Part shown: positions 10,003-18,827 of the stretch, piece by piece | Layout of the letters: each line of letters opens with the position of its first letter | Position numbering within the stretch: position 1 is the first letter of the stretch | NCBI GenBank assembly: GCA_018260445.1 | Contig: JAGLBE010000001.1 | Span: 1-64,000 of the forward strand | Length of the DNA: 64,000 nucleotides | Origin: Psychrobacter sp. | Lineage (GTDB): Bacteria; Pseudomonadota; Gammaproteobacteria; Pseudomonadales; Moraxellaceae | Reading direction: 5' to 3' | Notes under the pieces: generated by a model | What the model saw: only the letters and a program-made list of their open reading frames with translations | What the model was told of the DNA's origin: nothing | The model's database searches: none | Position numbers and translations under genes: made by a program

Positions 10003-10034
10003 TAGTAGACTAGCAGACTAGCAGACTAGCAGAC
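10003..10034. repeat. 8-bp tandem repeat
   Basis: Four copies of TAGCAGAC (the first is TAGTAGAC) in the intergenic region between dnaG and bamD. No gene is supported in 9829-10350; this and the 17-bp repeat at 10111-10160 are its main visible structures. Confidence 0.85.
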
Positions 10035-10110
10035 TAATAGCTGCGATGAGGGGTCAATGAGGGACGCTGATATCACTCTATGGCCGCCCTGCATGGTGCT
10101 TACCTTTGCT

Positions 10111-10160
10111 AGAGATACTAGAGAGCTAGAGATACTAGAGAGCTAGAGATACTAGAGAGA
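10111..10160. repeat. 17-bp tandem repeat
   Basis: Nearly three copies of AGAGATACTAGAGAGCT in the same intergenic region, downstream of bamD on its strand. Likely a slippage product; no function is apparent. Confidence 0.85.
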
Positions 10161-10350
10161 AAGGCAAAAGCGTTAGTTAATGGCTTAGTCTTAGTACAGA
10201 AGGCTGCTACTTTGTTACCGTATAGCAGCCGCTGTGCGTAGCCGGTTCGGGTGAACCCGTATTTTAGAATGACCACTTTGTTTGCCGCCACACTTGCAAA
10301 GAAAGTGACTGCAAAAAAAGTGAGCGCAAAGCCTGTTAGAGATTAACCCA

Positions 10351-11766
10351 TTAGGGGTTAACCAATGGGGCATCTGGAGTGCTAGTGCTATTCGTATTGA
10401 CATCGGCATTAGTATCGGCATTAGTAGCAGCAGTGCCAGCCGTTGGTGTACGACGGGGCAGATTGGTGCTGGTGCTACTGTCGCTACCAGCATCACTAGG
10501 CTCAAGCGGTGGCGCAGCAGGATACAAAGTTTGCGGGCTTACTGGAATGGTGGCGGCGCCACTACGGTTTGAGGTTGAGGGGCTACTTAGTGGCCGATTA
10601 TCCTCCTCTGGTAACGCTAAGCCCACATTAATACCACCATTACGGCTGTTAGCCAGCGTAGCAAGGCTGGTTTGCATCGGCGCAATGGCTGCATTATCCG
10701 TGTCATCAGGTAACTGTAGTTGGGCGGCTTGCTGAATGATTTGGGTGGTGGTGGGGCCAGTATATGTCGACGCAGCTTTGGAAGCATTTGCGGCATTGGA
10801 TGTCACCGAGCGACCCAACTGGCCAAAGGTTAGGCGATTTAACCAGCCACTAGAGCGGTTAATCGCAACTTCGCCGTTAGCGCCAAGCCATTCGGGATAG
10901 TTAATCTGTAATAAGGTTTTATATTTTTGCGCCAAATCGGCCAGACCCAACTGCTCATGACTGTAGGCTAAAATAGCAATCGCCTCTGGCGTTTGCTCGC
11001 TTAACGGATAAAATTGAAACACCCATTTAGCACGATTTGCCGCGGCCACATAGGCATCGCGTTTGATATACCAACGCGCCGCCTCAAGCTCACTTTCTGC
11101 CAATTGATTGTAAATATAACTCATGCGTAGCGCCGCATCGGGTGTATAAGCACTGTTGGGGTAACGCGCCACCAGCTCTTGAAAATTATTAAATGCCAAG
11201 CGCAAATAGGCCGTATCCCGATGTGCCTGTTTGAGATGGGCTAAATGGAGTAGGGTGCTGTTGCCCGCCTGCATATTGGCGACACCGCGTACGTAATAGG
11301 CATAATCCACCTGAATATTGCGCGGATATAGTTTCATAAACTGCTCCGCACTGGCGGCGGCAAGCTCATACTCCTTAGATTGAAATTGGCTGTACATTAA
11401 ATCCAGCAACGCTTGTTCAGCGTAGACGCCTGTGGGATAAAAGGTGCGCAGCTCGCCTAATTGTTCAGTTGCATAGACATAATTGCCTTTTTCCATCGCT
11501 GTCACCGCTTCTTGATAATAAGCCGCATCAGACTTCGCTGCTGTGACAATCGCATCGCTATCTTTGCCAGTTAGGCTTTTGATGGTTTGACAGCCAGATA
11601 AACCGAGCATACCCACTGTTAGGAGCGCTAAGGTCAAGTGGGTAAGACGCGGCGATTTTGTTGGTGCAGTGGTAGCGCTAGGACAACCACAAATAAGGTG
11701 ACTGACGTTAGAATCCGAATCAGAAGTTGGGTATAAAGAGGTGGCGAGGTTTGTGGCACGCTGCAT
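10351..11766 (-). CDS. bamD: Outer membrane assembly lipoprotein BamD with long C-terminal tail
   Basis: Essential lipoprotein of the BAM complex that inserts beta-barrel proteins in the outer membrane. The signal peptide is long and ends in the lipobox LSGC, with the lipidated cysteine at residue 59. The TPR-rich body follows: YYQEAVTAMEKGNYVYATEQL, FYPTGVYAEQALLDLMYSQ, YVRGVANMQ, FQELVARYPNSAYTPDAALRM, PEAIAILAYSHEQLGL. At 471 aa it is nearly twice the E. coli length (245), because about 170 residues of S/T/N/A-rich sequence are added after the last TPR. The start at 11766 has GGAG seven bases upstream. It diverges from rluD, as in many gammaproteobacteria. The tail's function is unknown. 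Confidence 0.92.
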   Translation of the reverse strand: MQRATNLATSLYPTSDSDSNVSHLICGCPSATTAPTKSPRLTHLTLALLTVGMLGLSGCQTIKSLTGKDSDAIVTAAKSDAAYYQEAVTAMEKGNYVYATEQLGELRTFYPTGVYAEQALLDLMYSQFQSKEYELAAASAEQFMKLYPRNIQVDYAYYVRGVANMQAGNSTLLHLAHLKQAHRDTAYLRLAFNNFQELVARYPNSAYTPDAALRMSYIYNQLAESELEAARWYIKRDAYVAAANRAKWVFQFYPLSEQTPEAIAILAYSHEQLGLADLAQKYKTLLQINYPEWLGANGEVAINRSSGWLNRLTFGQLGRSVTSNAANASKAASTYTGPTTTQIIQQAAQLQLPDDTDNAAIAPMQTSLATLANSRNGGINVGLALPEEDNRPLSSPSTSNRSGAATIPVSPQTLYPAAPPLEPSDAGSDSSTSTNLPRRTPTAGTAATNADTNADVNTNSTSTPDAPLVNP

Positions 11767-12183
11767 GGAAATCTCCGCAGAATAGGATAGTCAATTTTTA
11801 ATCGCTCTATTGTAGCATGACCGTGGTATGTCACGACTGTATTTTAGTATAGCATTGTTAGTGCGCTTGCGACGCCCCTGACGCGCTTGGCTGCGCTGCT
11901 ATGGTTGTTTTTCATACTTTTTTTGGCGTAATAGAGAGCGCATCCGTCACTCATAACCTGTCGCCTTTTCATGCGCTCAGCGCCGAAGATTGTCTAAAAG
12001 CGTGTTACAATGAGCGGTTTAGCCAAGCGCACACTGAACCACCCCGTTTAGGGGTTTTTAGCCTACATTGTTAGTGTCGATAGGTACTTATCATGCTATC
12101 GATAGACACTTATCATCCTTATGGCGACACTGGCTATCGGTTACTTTTAGGCGCAGGCTATAGGCTATTATAGGAAGACATCT

Positions 12184-13335
12184 ATGCACTCAAACCGTAA
12201 GCAAGAAGACAGTAGGCAAATAAATAGTGACAATGGCGATGTGACCGTAGATGATGTTGACAAAAGCGATCGTAACAAAGCTGATATCGACAATAGGGAT
12301 AGGGTTGATGATAATGACGACATGATAATCAATGAAGACGATAGTCTGGCGATTGACTCCGATTTAGACATAGATAGCCTTGCTATTAGTGAGGCGCACA
12401 CGGTATTAACGGCAGATGCTGGGCAACGCATCGATAAATTAGCGGCCGCATTATGGCCTGAGCAATCGCGAGCGCAAATTCAACATTGGCTAAAATCTGA
12501 AAATTTGCAAGTCAATGGCGAGGCGGTGAAAGCCAAATATCGAGTCAAAGAGGGAGATAGCATTGAGCTTGATGCGGTGCTCGAGCAGCACAGCAGCGAT
12601 AAACCCGAAAATATCGACCTTGACGTGATTTATGAAGACGAGAGCGTGGTGGTGATTAACAAGCCGGTAGGTATGGTGGTGCATCCCGGTGCTGGCAATT
12701 GGAGCGGTACGTTGGTCAATGCTTTGCTATACCATTATCCTAACCAAGCCCATTTGCCACGGGCAGGCTTGGTGCATCGAATTGACAAAGATACTTCAGG
12801 CCTATTGGTGATTGGTAAAACCAAAGCGGCGCAACTGCAATTGCAAGCGCAGCTCAAAGATAAAAGCGTGTATCGGCATTATCGCTGCGTGGTGGCAGGC
12901 AATGCGGCAAGCTTGACCCGGCAACGCCTTATCAATGCGCCTATTGCTCGGCATCGGGTGCAACGGACTAAAATGACCGTACACAATAGCGGTAAAGAGG
13001 CAATCACCCATTTGGTGGAGATTACTCCATTAAGCGAGATGTATAGTTTGGTGGATGTTAACCTCGAGACAGGGCGCACCCATCAAATACGGGTGCATTT
13101 AAGTCATATCGGCCACCCTATTGTTGGCGATAATGTTTATGGCAATCGTCAGCAATTGCGAGCGGGTATTAGCGAGCAAAAACGCCAAGCGGTATTGGCG
13201 TTTCCGCGTCAGGCCTTGCACGCCTACAGGCTTGGGTTTGTCCATCCGCAAACCAACGAGACGATTGAATTGACTGCCCCTATGCCAGACGATATCTTGG
13301 CATTAATTGCATTGCTCAGTGACCAAGAAGAATAG
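12184..13335 (+). CDS. rluD: 23S rRNA pseudouridine synthase RluD
   Basis: Makes pseudouridines in helix 69 of 23S rRNA (1911, 1915, 1917 in E. coli). An S4 RNA-binding domain covers about residues 80-140 (QRIDKLAAALWPEQSRAQIQ). The catalytic motif GLVHRIDKDTSGLLVIGKT is near residue 200 with the active-site aspartate. The C-terminal part has LETGRTHQIRVHLSHIGHP and GDNVYG. An acidic extension of about 75 residues, mostly D, N, S and I, precedes the S4 domain and is unlike typical RluD (326 aa). The start at 12184 follows AGGA by eight bases. Divergent from bamD and followed closely by pgeF, the same arrangement as E. coli bamD/rluD-yfiH. Confidence 0.94.
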   Translation: MHSNRKQEDSRQINSDNGDVTVDDVDKSDRNKADIDNRDRVDDNDDMIINEDDSLAIDSDLDIDSLAISEAHTVLTADAGQRIDKLAAALWPEQSRAQIQHWLKSENLQVNGEAVKAKYRVKEGDSIELDAVLEQHSSDKPENIDLDVIYEDESVVVINKPVGMVVHPGAGNWSGTLVNALLYHYPNQAHLPRAGLVHRIDKDTSGLLVIGKTKAAQLQLQAQLKDKSVYRHYRCVVAGNAASLTRQRLINAPIARHRVQRTKMTVHNSGKEAITHLVEITPLSEMYSLVDVNLETGRTHQIRVHLSHIGHPIVGDNVYGNRQQLRAGISEQKRQAVLAFPRQALHAYRLGFVHPQTNETIELTAPMPDDILALIALLSDQEE

Positions 13336-13373
13336 CACTGATCGAGCGTGAGACGAATCCTCTATGAAAGGCG

Positions 13374-14489
13374 ATGGACATGACTGGTCATGCGAAGAGT
13401 GTTGCAATCGATGCGGTTCAGGGCAATGTTTTTACTGTGCTGGCCCATAATCGCCATGTTCTGGTTATACAGACCCATGCCGGTATGGATTTAGACGAGG
13501 GCTATTTAGACGAGGGCCGTTTAAAACATGCAGCTACCACATATGGGGCGTTTAATCTTGGGCTACATGTGGGCGATGACCCCAAAACCGTGCTGCAGCA
13601 TCGCGGCCAATTGCTGGGTTTGATTAATGACTATTTGCGCACGCACCCGCTGCCAGCAGAGCAAGGTTTGATGCAGACGCTACACACGCTACAGACGAGA
13701 GCGATTGCTACGCCAGAGAGCCTCAACACACAAGACACTGTAGCAGCCAGTAAGGTTAGAATTGACAGTATTTATTGGCTAAATCAGGTTCATGGTAATG
13801 AGGTGGTAACGATTAGCGATACGTTAGTCAAAAAACCTCTCATCACTTTAATGCCGTCAATACCAGCACCTCAAATAACCGTTCCTGCACTACTGGCGCC
13901 AGACGCTGATGCGATAATAACACCATTGGCGCGCACCGCTGTAGCAATAATGACTGCCGATTGTGTGCCCATCGTAATGTATGGCGCAAATGCGCAAAAC
14001 GTTCAGCAGCCAGTAGCGCAAATTGCTGCCATTCATGCCGGCTGGAAAGGGTTGGCCAACGGGGTAATTGCTAAAACCTATGACGCACTGATGCTCCATC
14101 TAAATAGGCAGTTGCTTAGCGTTCAGATCAATAGCGACCCCGTAGCAACTAAAAGTCAAGCTTGGATAGGCACCAGTATTGGCCCTGCTTGTTACGAAGT
14201 ATCCCTTGCTGTTGTGGCGCAATTGTTGGAAGGGTGTCAACAACTGGGGATGGCAACTGCGGTCATCCGCCAGCAAGTGGTGACTAGCCATGATGACCCC
14301 AATAAAGCGTGGCTTGATTTGCCGCTGCTGGCAAAGCTGCAACTTGAAGCGCTAGGGGTTGAGGTCATATCCGGCACTCCGCCCTGTAGTTATAGCGACA
14401 GCCAGTATTATTCCTACCGGCGGATGACCCATCGCCAACAACGCAATACGGGCAGGATGGCGCTATTAATTATGCGGTTGGATGAATGA
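13374..14489 (+). CDS. pgeF: Peptidoglycan editing factor PgeF (YfiH/DUF152 family)
   Basis: Multicopper-polyphenol-oxidase-fold protein. E. coli YfiH edits UDP-MurNAc precursors that carry serine, and relatives act as purine nucleoside hydrolases or phosphorylases. Family motifs seen: LNQVHGNEV near 143, MTADCVPIVMY near 196 (metal-binding cysteine), IHAGWKGLANGVI near 221, IGPACYEVS near 268, and YSYRR near the C-terminus. At 371 aa it is about 130 residues longer than E. coli YfiH, with extra sequence in the first half (HTLQTRAIATPES and VKKPLITLMPS regions). The gene begins 38 bp after rluD and is probably co-transcribed with it. AAAGG precedes the start. Confidence 0.9.
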   Translation: MDMTGHAKSVAIDAVQGNVFTVLAHNRHVLVIQTHAGMDLDEGYLDEGRLKHAATTYGAFNLGLHVGDDPKTVLQHRGQLLGLINDYLRTHPLPAEQGLMQTLHTLQTRAIATPESLNTQDTVAASKVRIDSIYWLNQVHGNEVVTISDTLVKKPLITLMPSIPAPQITVPALLAPDADAIITPLARTAVAIMTADCVPIVMYGANAQNVQQPVAQIAAIHAGWKGLANGVIAKTYDALMLHLNRQLLSVQINSDPVATKSQAWIGTSIGPACYEVSLAVVAQLLEGCQQLGMATAVIRQQVVTSHDDPNKAWLDLPLLAKLQLEALGVEVISGTPPCSYSDSQYYSYRRMTHRQQRNTGRMALLIMRLDE

Positions 14490-14539
14490 TAGTTTCAGTT
14501 AAGTCGTCACTTTTTGTGACCTTTAGATGTTAAAACACT

Positions 14540-14580
14540 GATTTTAATAAACCGATTTTAATAAACCGATTTTAATAAAT
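14540..14580. repeat. 14-bp tandem repeat reaching the next start codon
   Basis: Almost three copies of GATTTTAATAAACC end at the ATG of the flavodoxin gene; the last AAT of the array supplies the AT of that start codon. Confidence 0.85.
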
Positions 14581-15253
14581 GTTGGGATGTATTAACGCCA
14601 TGACCGCACCAAAAACTAATAATAGGCTTTATGCTATACCAGAGAATAAAGTAACCCCACTATCGATGGCCGTGATTTATCATAGTAACTATGGTCATAC
14701 CCGTAAAGTTGCCCTAGCGATTGCAGAGGGGGCGCGTAGTTATGCGGCAAGCAGTGCTGATGAGACGTTTGCAGTGCAAAGTATTGATGTGCGCACTCTA
14801 ACCGATGCCGATTGGGCCTTTATCGATGCCGCGCCGTTACTGGTCTTTGGCAGCGCCGTGTACATGGGCAGCGTGCCCGCTGAATTTAAAGCCTTCATGG
14901 ATGCCACCTCAAAACGCTGGTATCATCGGCAATGGCACGGCAAGTGGGCGGCAGGGTTTGCCAATTCAGGCGGCTTAAGTGGCGATAAGTTGTCTGTATT
15001 GCAGCAAATATGTCTGTTTAGCATGCAACATGGCATGAATTGGGTTGGTTTTCCGGTTATGCCAACAGGGCACAGCGAGCAAGATATTAATCGCTTATCG
15101 AGCTTTTTAGGCTTGATGACCCAGTCCATTGATGCCCCGCCAGACGTTACCCCCGGGCAGGGCGATATCGACACGGCCATTTTGTTTGGCGAACATGTGG
15201 CCCAAGTATTGATAGATCAGCCACCAAAGTTTGTGTTCCAGTCTTCTAGTTAA
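14579..15253 (+). CDS. WrbA-like flavodoxin-family protein
   Basis: FMN-binding flavodoxin fold, probably an NAD(P)H:quinone oxidoreductase or a related flavoprotein. The phosphate-binding loop is VIYHSNYGHTRKVALAIAEGA, and the second loop is VFGSAVYMGSVPAEFKAFMD. FANSGGLSGDKLSVLQQ and the HGMNWVGFPV segment follow the WrbA pattern. Residues before MAVIYHSNYG (about 29) are not conserved, and no Shine-Dalgarno precedes the ATG at 14579, which lies in a repeat. The real start may be the ATG at 14600 or 14666. It follows pgeF on the same strand by about 90 bp. A hemG-type flavodoxin is less likely because of the WrbA-like loops. Confidence 0.75.
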   Translation: MLGCINAMTAPKTNNRLYAIPENKVTPLSMAVIYHSNYGHTRKVALAIAEGARSYAASSADETFAVQSIDVRTLTDADWAFIDAAPLLVFGSAVYMGSVPAEFKAFMDATSKRWYHRQWHGKWAAGFANSGGLSGDKLSVLQQICLFSMQHGMNWVGFPVMPTGHSEQDINRLSSFLGLMTQSIDAPPDVTPGQGDIDTAILFGEHVAQVLIDQPPKFVFQSSS

Positions 15254-15275
15254 ATGGCCCAAAGCTATGGGCCAT
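15254..15275. terminator. Stem-loop after the flavodoxin gene
   Basis: ATGGCCCA and TGGGCCAT form a perfect 8-bp stem with a 6-nt loop directly after the stop codon of the flavodoxin gene, which converges with tolB. No strong T-run follows, so termination is plausible but unproven. Confidence 0.45.
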
Positions 15276-15286
15276 AAGTTAAAAAA

Positions 15287-15324
15287 CCATTAAGTGACAG
15301 GCCATTAAGTGACAGGCCATTAAG
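15287..15324. repeat. 15-bp tandem repeat
   Basis: Two full copies and a partial copy of CCATTAAGTGACAGG between the convergent flavodoxin and tolB genes. Confidence 0.85.
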
Positions 15325-15338
15325 CACCAACCTAATGA

Positions 15339-16721
15339 CTATTGACCACTGGGTACCCAAATTGGCGAGCGGGCGATGCCACTGGTTTGCTTGGTAATCG
15401 TTTTGCCGCCGTTAAGTGACCGAATCACCAGTACGCTGTTGCCTTTGCCTTGAGAGTACACTACCCGCTCACTACTTGGGGAAAATCTTGGTGCCTCATC
15501 GATACCCGTATTGCCAAAATTGGCCATAGTGCTGCCAGATGTGCTCATGACGGCAGCACTACTGCCATCTAGGTAGCCAATTTTAGTGCCATCTGGGCTA
15601 TAACTTGGGTTGGCCGCATAGCTTGAGCGTGAAAGACGAGTGGGCGAGCCTGAAAAACTGTAGCGATAAATACTTGGGCGGTTGGGGCTAGTGTGATCGG
15701 ACGCAAACACAATGCTGCCATCTTTTAAATTATAACTTGGCTGTACTTGATCATAGGGCATATTAATAATATTTTGTGCACCACCACTACTGCTACTGGC
15801 AAGATAAATATCAGCATCACCATCTGCCGTGCTTGAAAAAACAATGCTATCGCCATTGGGCGAAAATGAGGGGCTTAGTTTATCGCCTTTGATATTGGTG
15901 GCCAATTCGGTGGTCTGCAAGGTGCGCAGGTTGAGTTTAAACAAGCGAGCATGGCGGTTTTTAAGCTGTACCGAAAATGCTACGTAGCGGCCATCTGGCG
16001 ACACCGCTGGGCTAAAAATACTGCCATCGGTGACTTGGGTGAGCCGAGTTGGGTTGTCACCATTGGCATCGAGCATGATAAGCGATGAGGTTTTCTGAGC
16101 GCCCACGCCCTTTTCTTCGACATAAATAATGCGCGCATCAAAGTCAGATTTTTTGCCAGTAATAATCTCATAAATACGAGCCGCCGCTTTATGCGAGACG
16201 TCTTTGGCATCAGCGCCTGTGACGGTTTGCACGCCCTGTTTAACCACCCCCGTAAACACATCCACCACCTCAAAGCGTATCTCGGTATTGCCTCGAGCGC
16301 TATTGGTACTGCCCACCACCAAATAAGGGATGCCCGTTTGTTGCCAAGCAGGCAGCGTGGACGATAACTCACTACTCGCATGCGGCTGACCAATTAAATT
16401 GTTCGTGGTGACTTTAAGCGAGGTGGTCGCTAAGTCTTGCAAAATAGTGGACGAGATAGCCGTGTCGCCTGCAAAGGGCACAAACGCAACTTGGGATTCA
16501 ACGGCTGCTCCTTGCTTTTCAATCGTAAACTCTAAAACGTTGGCATCGGTAGCCGCAACAGTGACTGATGGCATAATCAGCAAACCCAGCAATAAGCAGG
16601 ACAAGGTTGGCATGGTGGTTGGCATGGTGGTTAGCATGGTTGGTATGGGAGATGAATGGCGGAATGTGGAGGGTAACAGGGGTTTTAGGGTTGGCTTGAA
16701 AAAAGACATAAGGGGGTCCAT
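15339..16721 (-). CDS. tolB: Tol-Pal system periplasmic protein TolB
   Basis: Periplasmic beta-propeller of the Tol-Pal complex that links TolA to Pal during envelope constriction. After a signal segment (hydrophobic LSCLLLGLLIMPSVTVAA) comes the N-terminal alpha/beta domain (VAFVPFAGD, LPAWQQTGIPYLVVGS, FEVVDVFTG). The WD40-like propeller repeats follow: FSPAVSPDGRYVAFSV, LSPSFSPNGDSIVFSS, SPDGTKIGYLDG and SPSSERVVYSQG. Two starts are possible, 16721 (MDPLM) or 16709 (MSFF). Codons with repeated CAT/ATG triplets in the signal region (MLTTMPTTMP) look repeat-derived. It is last in the tolQRAB cluster; pal is not adjacent. Confidence 0.92.
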   Translation of the reverse strand: MDPLMSFFKPTLKPLLPSTFRHSSPIPTMLTTMPTTMPTLSCLLLGLLIMPSVTVAATDANVLEFTIEKQGAAVESQVAFVPFAGDTAISSTILQDLATTSLKVTTNNLIGQPHASSELSSTLPAWQQTGIPYLVVGSTNSARGNTEIRFEVVDVFTGVVKQGVQTVTGADAKDVSHKAAARIYEIITGKKSDFDARIIYVEEKGVGAQKTSSLIMLDANGDNPTRLTQVTDGSIFSPAVSPDGRYVAFSVQLKNRHARLFKLNLRTLQTTELATNIKGDKLSPSFSPNGDSIVFSSTADGDADIYLASSSSGGAQNIINMPYDQVQPSYNLKDGSIVFASDHTSPNRPSIYRYSFSGSPTRLSRSSYAANPSYSPDGTKIGYLDGSSAAVMSTSGSTMANFGNTGIDEAPRFSPSSERVVYSQGKGNSVLVIRSLNGGKTITKQTSGIARSPIWVPSGQ

Positions 16722-16941
16722 TCATCGTATAAGGTTTAAAGGGTTGATTAATGATTGTCTATAACAATCTATGACTGTCATAGACAATCAAGGTATCGAT
16801 ATCAATGAAGCAAGGCAGTAGCAAGGTAAGCGTCGCAACTCAAAGGTAGAAGATAGGATAAGTCATATACCAAGATATCACGGTTGCTATTGTTCTGCAA
16901 AAACCTCAAAGACGCCACGCTGATATCTAAGATGGCCTGAG

Positions 16942-17991
16942 TCATTGAGTGACCTTAAAGGTCGGCTTTAACACGGTAAAATCACTACCAACCACTGGGG
17001 TCAATGGGCTAGCATCTCTGACCGCTTGCTCAAGAGAGTTGTTTAACGCAGCATCATCGGAATTGGCCGCTACCGTTAATACATTACCGCTGGCATCCAC
17101 ATCGATAATGACTTTGAGCGATTTACCAATCCGCCCAGACGGGGGATGCCAATAAGGTTTAATATGCGCCACTAAAGCGCTACTAATACTACTGGCACTA
17201 GGTTTATTGGCAGCGCCGCCTGGCGCCCCACCTGGTTTACTAGGCGACTGACTACTGTCGTCCCCCAAGCTAATAGTCTTGCCAGTGCTGCTATCGGCTT
17301 TCACCGCATCACGGCTATTACTGTCATTATGACTCAGCGAAGAGGGTACAGAGACCTCCACGCGTTTAGGTTTGTCAGTCTTAGCTGGGTTTTTTTCTGT
17401 CTTCTTAAACGCCTCTAACTTTTTTAATTCGGCTAAATAATCGGCATCGACTTCGGCGCTATAGTCATCAATTTTCCCCGCCGCTTTTTCCATTTGTTGC
17501 CGATTAAATGCCTCCATCATCTGTTTGTTGGTTTCGCGGCGCTTGGCTAATGCCTCTTTGACATCTGGGTCAACATACCCGGTCGTCTCAAAATCATCCG
17601 CCTCATCGGTAGACCTAGAAAAAATAATCGGCACACGGCGGCGGATGCTGTCCGAAACGCTCTCCTTTGGGCGGCTAGTGTTAGGTGCGGTAGCTGTCGT
17701 AGCGTCGGGCGACTCAGAATTGGCATTTTCTTGACTCTGGTCGGTCTGCGTGCCTGCAGCGGCCAGTGCTTCACGGTTGTCGAGCACCGCCGCTTTCATA
17801 GCGGCCAACTCCGCTGGGGTCACAATACTGGTTTCTATCGCAGGCGGCGTCTCAATCTTTGGCACATGATGCGAATAAACGATAAACCCAATGATAGCAC
17901 TATGCACCACCAAGCTTAAGACAGTTGGCAGGGTAATATCGTCATCGTCAGGTTGATGCGGGATATAGACGCTAGGCGCATGTTTTAGCAC
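16942..17991 (-). CDS. tolA: Tol-Pal system protein TolA
   Basis: Inner-membrane protein bridging TolQR to the periplasm. A single TM segment lies at about residues 20-42 (TLPTVLSLVVHSAIIGFIVY), followed by a long charged, Q/A/K-rich spacer. A C-terminal TolA/TonB-like domain starts near residue 265 (SALVAHIKPYWHPPSGRIGK, VIIDVDASGNVLTV, LEQAVRDASPLTPV). The spacer is not the regular KA-rich helix of E. coli; it has GGAPGGA and SSS-rich patches. Position between tolR and tolB supports the call more than sequence identity would. Confidence 0.88.
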   Translation of the reverse strand: MLKHAPSVYIPHQPDDDDITLPTVLSLVVHSAIIGFIVYSHHVPKIETPPAIETSIVTPAELAAMKAAVLDNREALAAAGTQTDQSQENANSESPDATTATAPNTSRPKESVSDSIRRRVPIIFSRSTDEADDFETTGYVDPDVKEALAKRRETNKQMMEAFNRQQMEKAAGKIDDYSAEVDADYLAELKKLEAFKKTEKNPAKTDKPKRVEVSVPSSLSHNDSNSRDAVKADSSTGKTISLGDDSSQSPSKPGGAPGGAANKPSASSISSALVAHIKPYWHPPSGRIGKSLKVIIDVDASGNVLTVAANSDDAALNNSLEQAVRDASPLTPVVGSDFTVLKPTFKVTQ

Positions 17992-18121
17992 TACGTTACT
18001 TTCACCTTATTCAAAATATAGAGTGGGGTATAGACCTAATAGGCAGTTATATTGACCAATTGCGGTAGTCAAAAGCGTGGCTAAGTGGCTAACAAAACAC
18101 TAGCAGAGCACTAGATTGGTT

Positions 18122-18583
18122 TTATTGGGCAGGCTTTGACGTGGGTAAGGGTTGACCGGTTAACAACCCAACCTTTTCGATACCCGCTTGTTGCAAGTTG
18201 GCCATCAGCTGCATAATATCGCCGTATTGATTGCTTTGGTCGGCGTTAATCATCACTTTAATGTCGTTACCAGCCGCTTCGCTTTGCAATTGTGTCAATG
18301 CTTGCACCAACTCCGGCTCGGTGACGGGCGTGTCTGACCCGCTTTCATGGCTCATAAAAATATCACCATTACTCATTAAAGACACAATGACGGGCATTTG
18401 GGTACCTGAGCCCACATTATTGGCTTTGGCCTTGGGTAAATCCACATCCACACCGGTGGTCAGCATCGGCGTGGTGACCATAAAAATAATTAACAAAACC
18501 AGCATCACATCAATATACGGCACCACGTTCATGGCGGCGTTAAGTTCTCTTTTTCGTCTAGAGGCAAAAGGGCTAGGGGTCAT
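18122..18583 (-). CDS. tolR: Tol-Pal system protein TolR (ExbD family)
   Basis: Proton-channel partner of TolQ. One TM helix near the N-terminus (NVVPYIDVMLVLLIIFMVTTPM) contains the family's essential aspartate in the YIDVMLVLLIIFMVT motif. It is followed by DLPKAKA and a periplasmic domain with VMINADQSNQYGDIMQLMANLQQAGIEKVGLLT. At 153 aa it is normal length. It lies between tolQ and tolA in the same orientation. The start is at 18583. Confidence 0.94.
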   Translation of the reverse strand: MTPSPFASRRKRELNAAMNVVPYIDVMLVLLIIFMVTTPMLTTGVDVDLPKAKANNVGSGTQMPVIVSLMSNGDIFMSHESGSDTPVTEPELVQALTQLQSEAAGNDIKVMINADQSNQYGDIMQLMANLQQAGIEKVGLLTGQPLPTSKPAQ

Positions 18584-18827
18584 AACAATACGCTTTTATG
18601 GTTGAGATATTGGGGTTGAAAATGGCCTAAATCAAGATGGGGGACTTAAGATTTTTTATAACCTGTGACAAACATTTGATGATACTGGCCGCCTAAACGT
18701 GACGGATGGCTTGAGTTTTTAAGGCATCTTATAAACTGGTAAACTGGTAAGCTGGATTGTTGGGCAGTTTTTACAACCCAATAGCCCAATAGACAGCTAT
18801 CTAACCAGCAAATAGCCGTTATCCCTG

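Noticed and set aside
12042..12059. CCCC-GTTTA-GGGG plus T-run as a terminator before rluD
   Set aside because: The stem is only four pairs and lies in the divergent bamD/rluD promoter region; an attenuator is possible but unsupported.
14579..15253. Assignment as hemG (protoporphyrinogen oxidase)
   Set aside because: The GSAVYMGS loop and the HGMNWVGFPV region fit WrbA-like flavodoxins better, and the heme-type C-terminal pattern is not evident.
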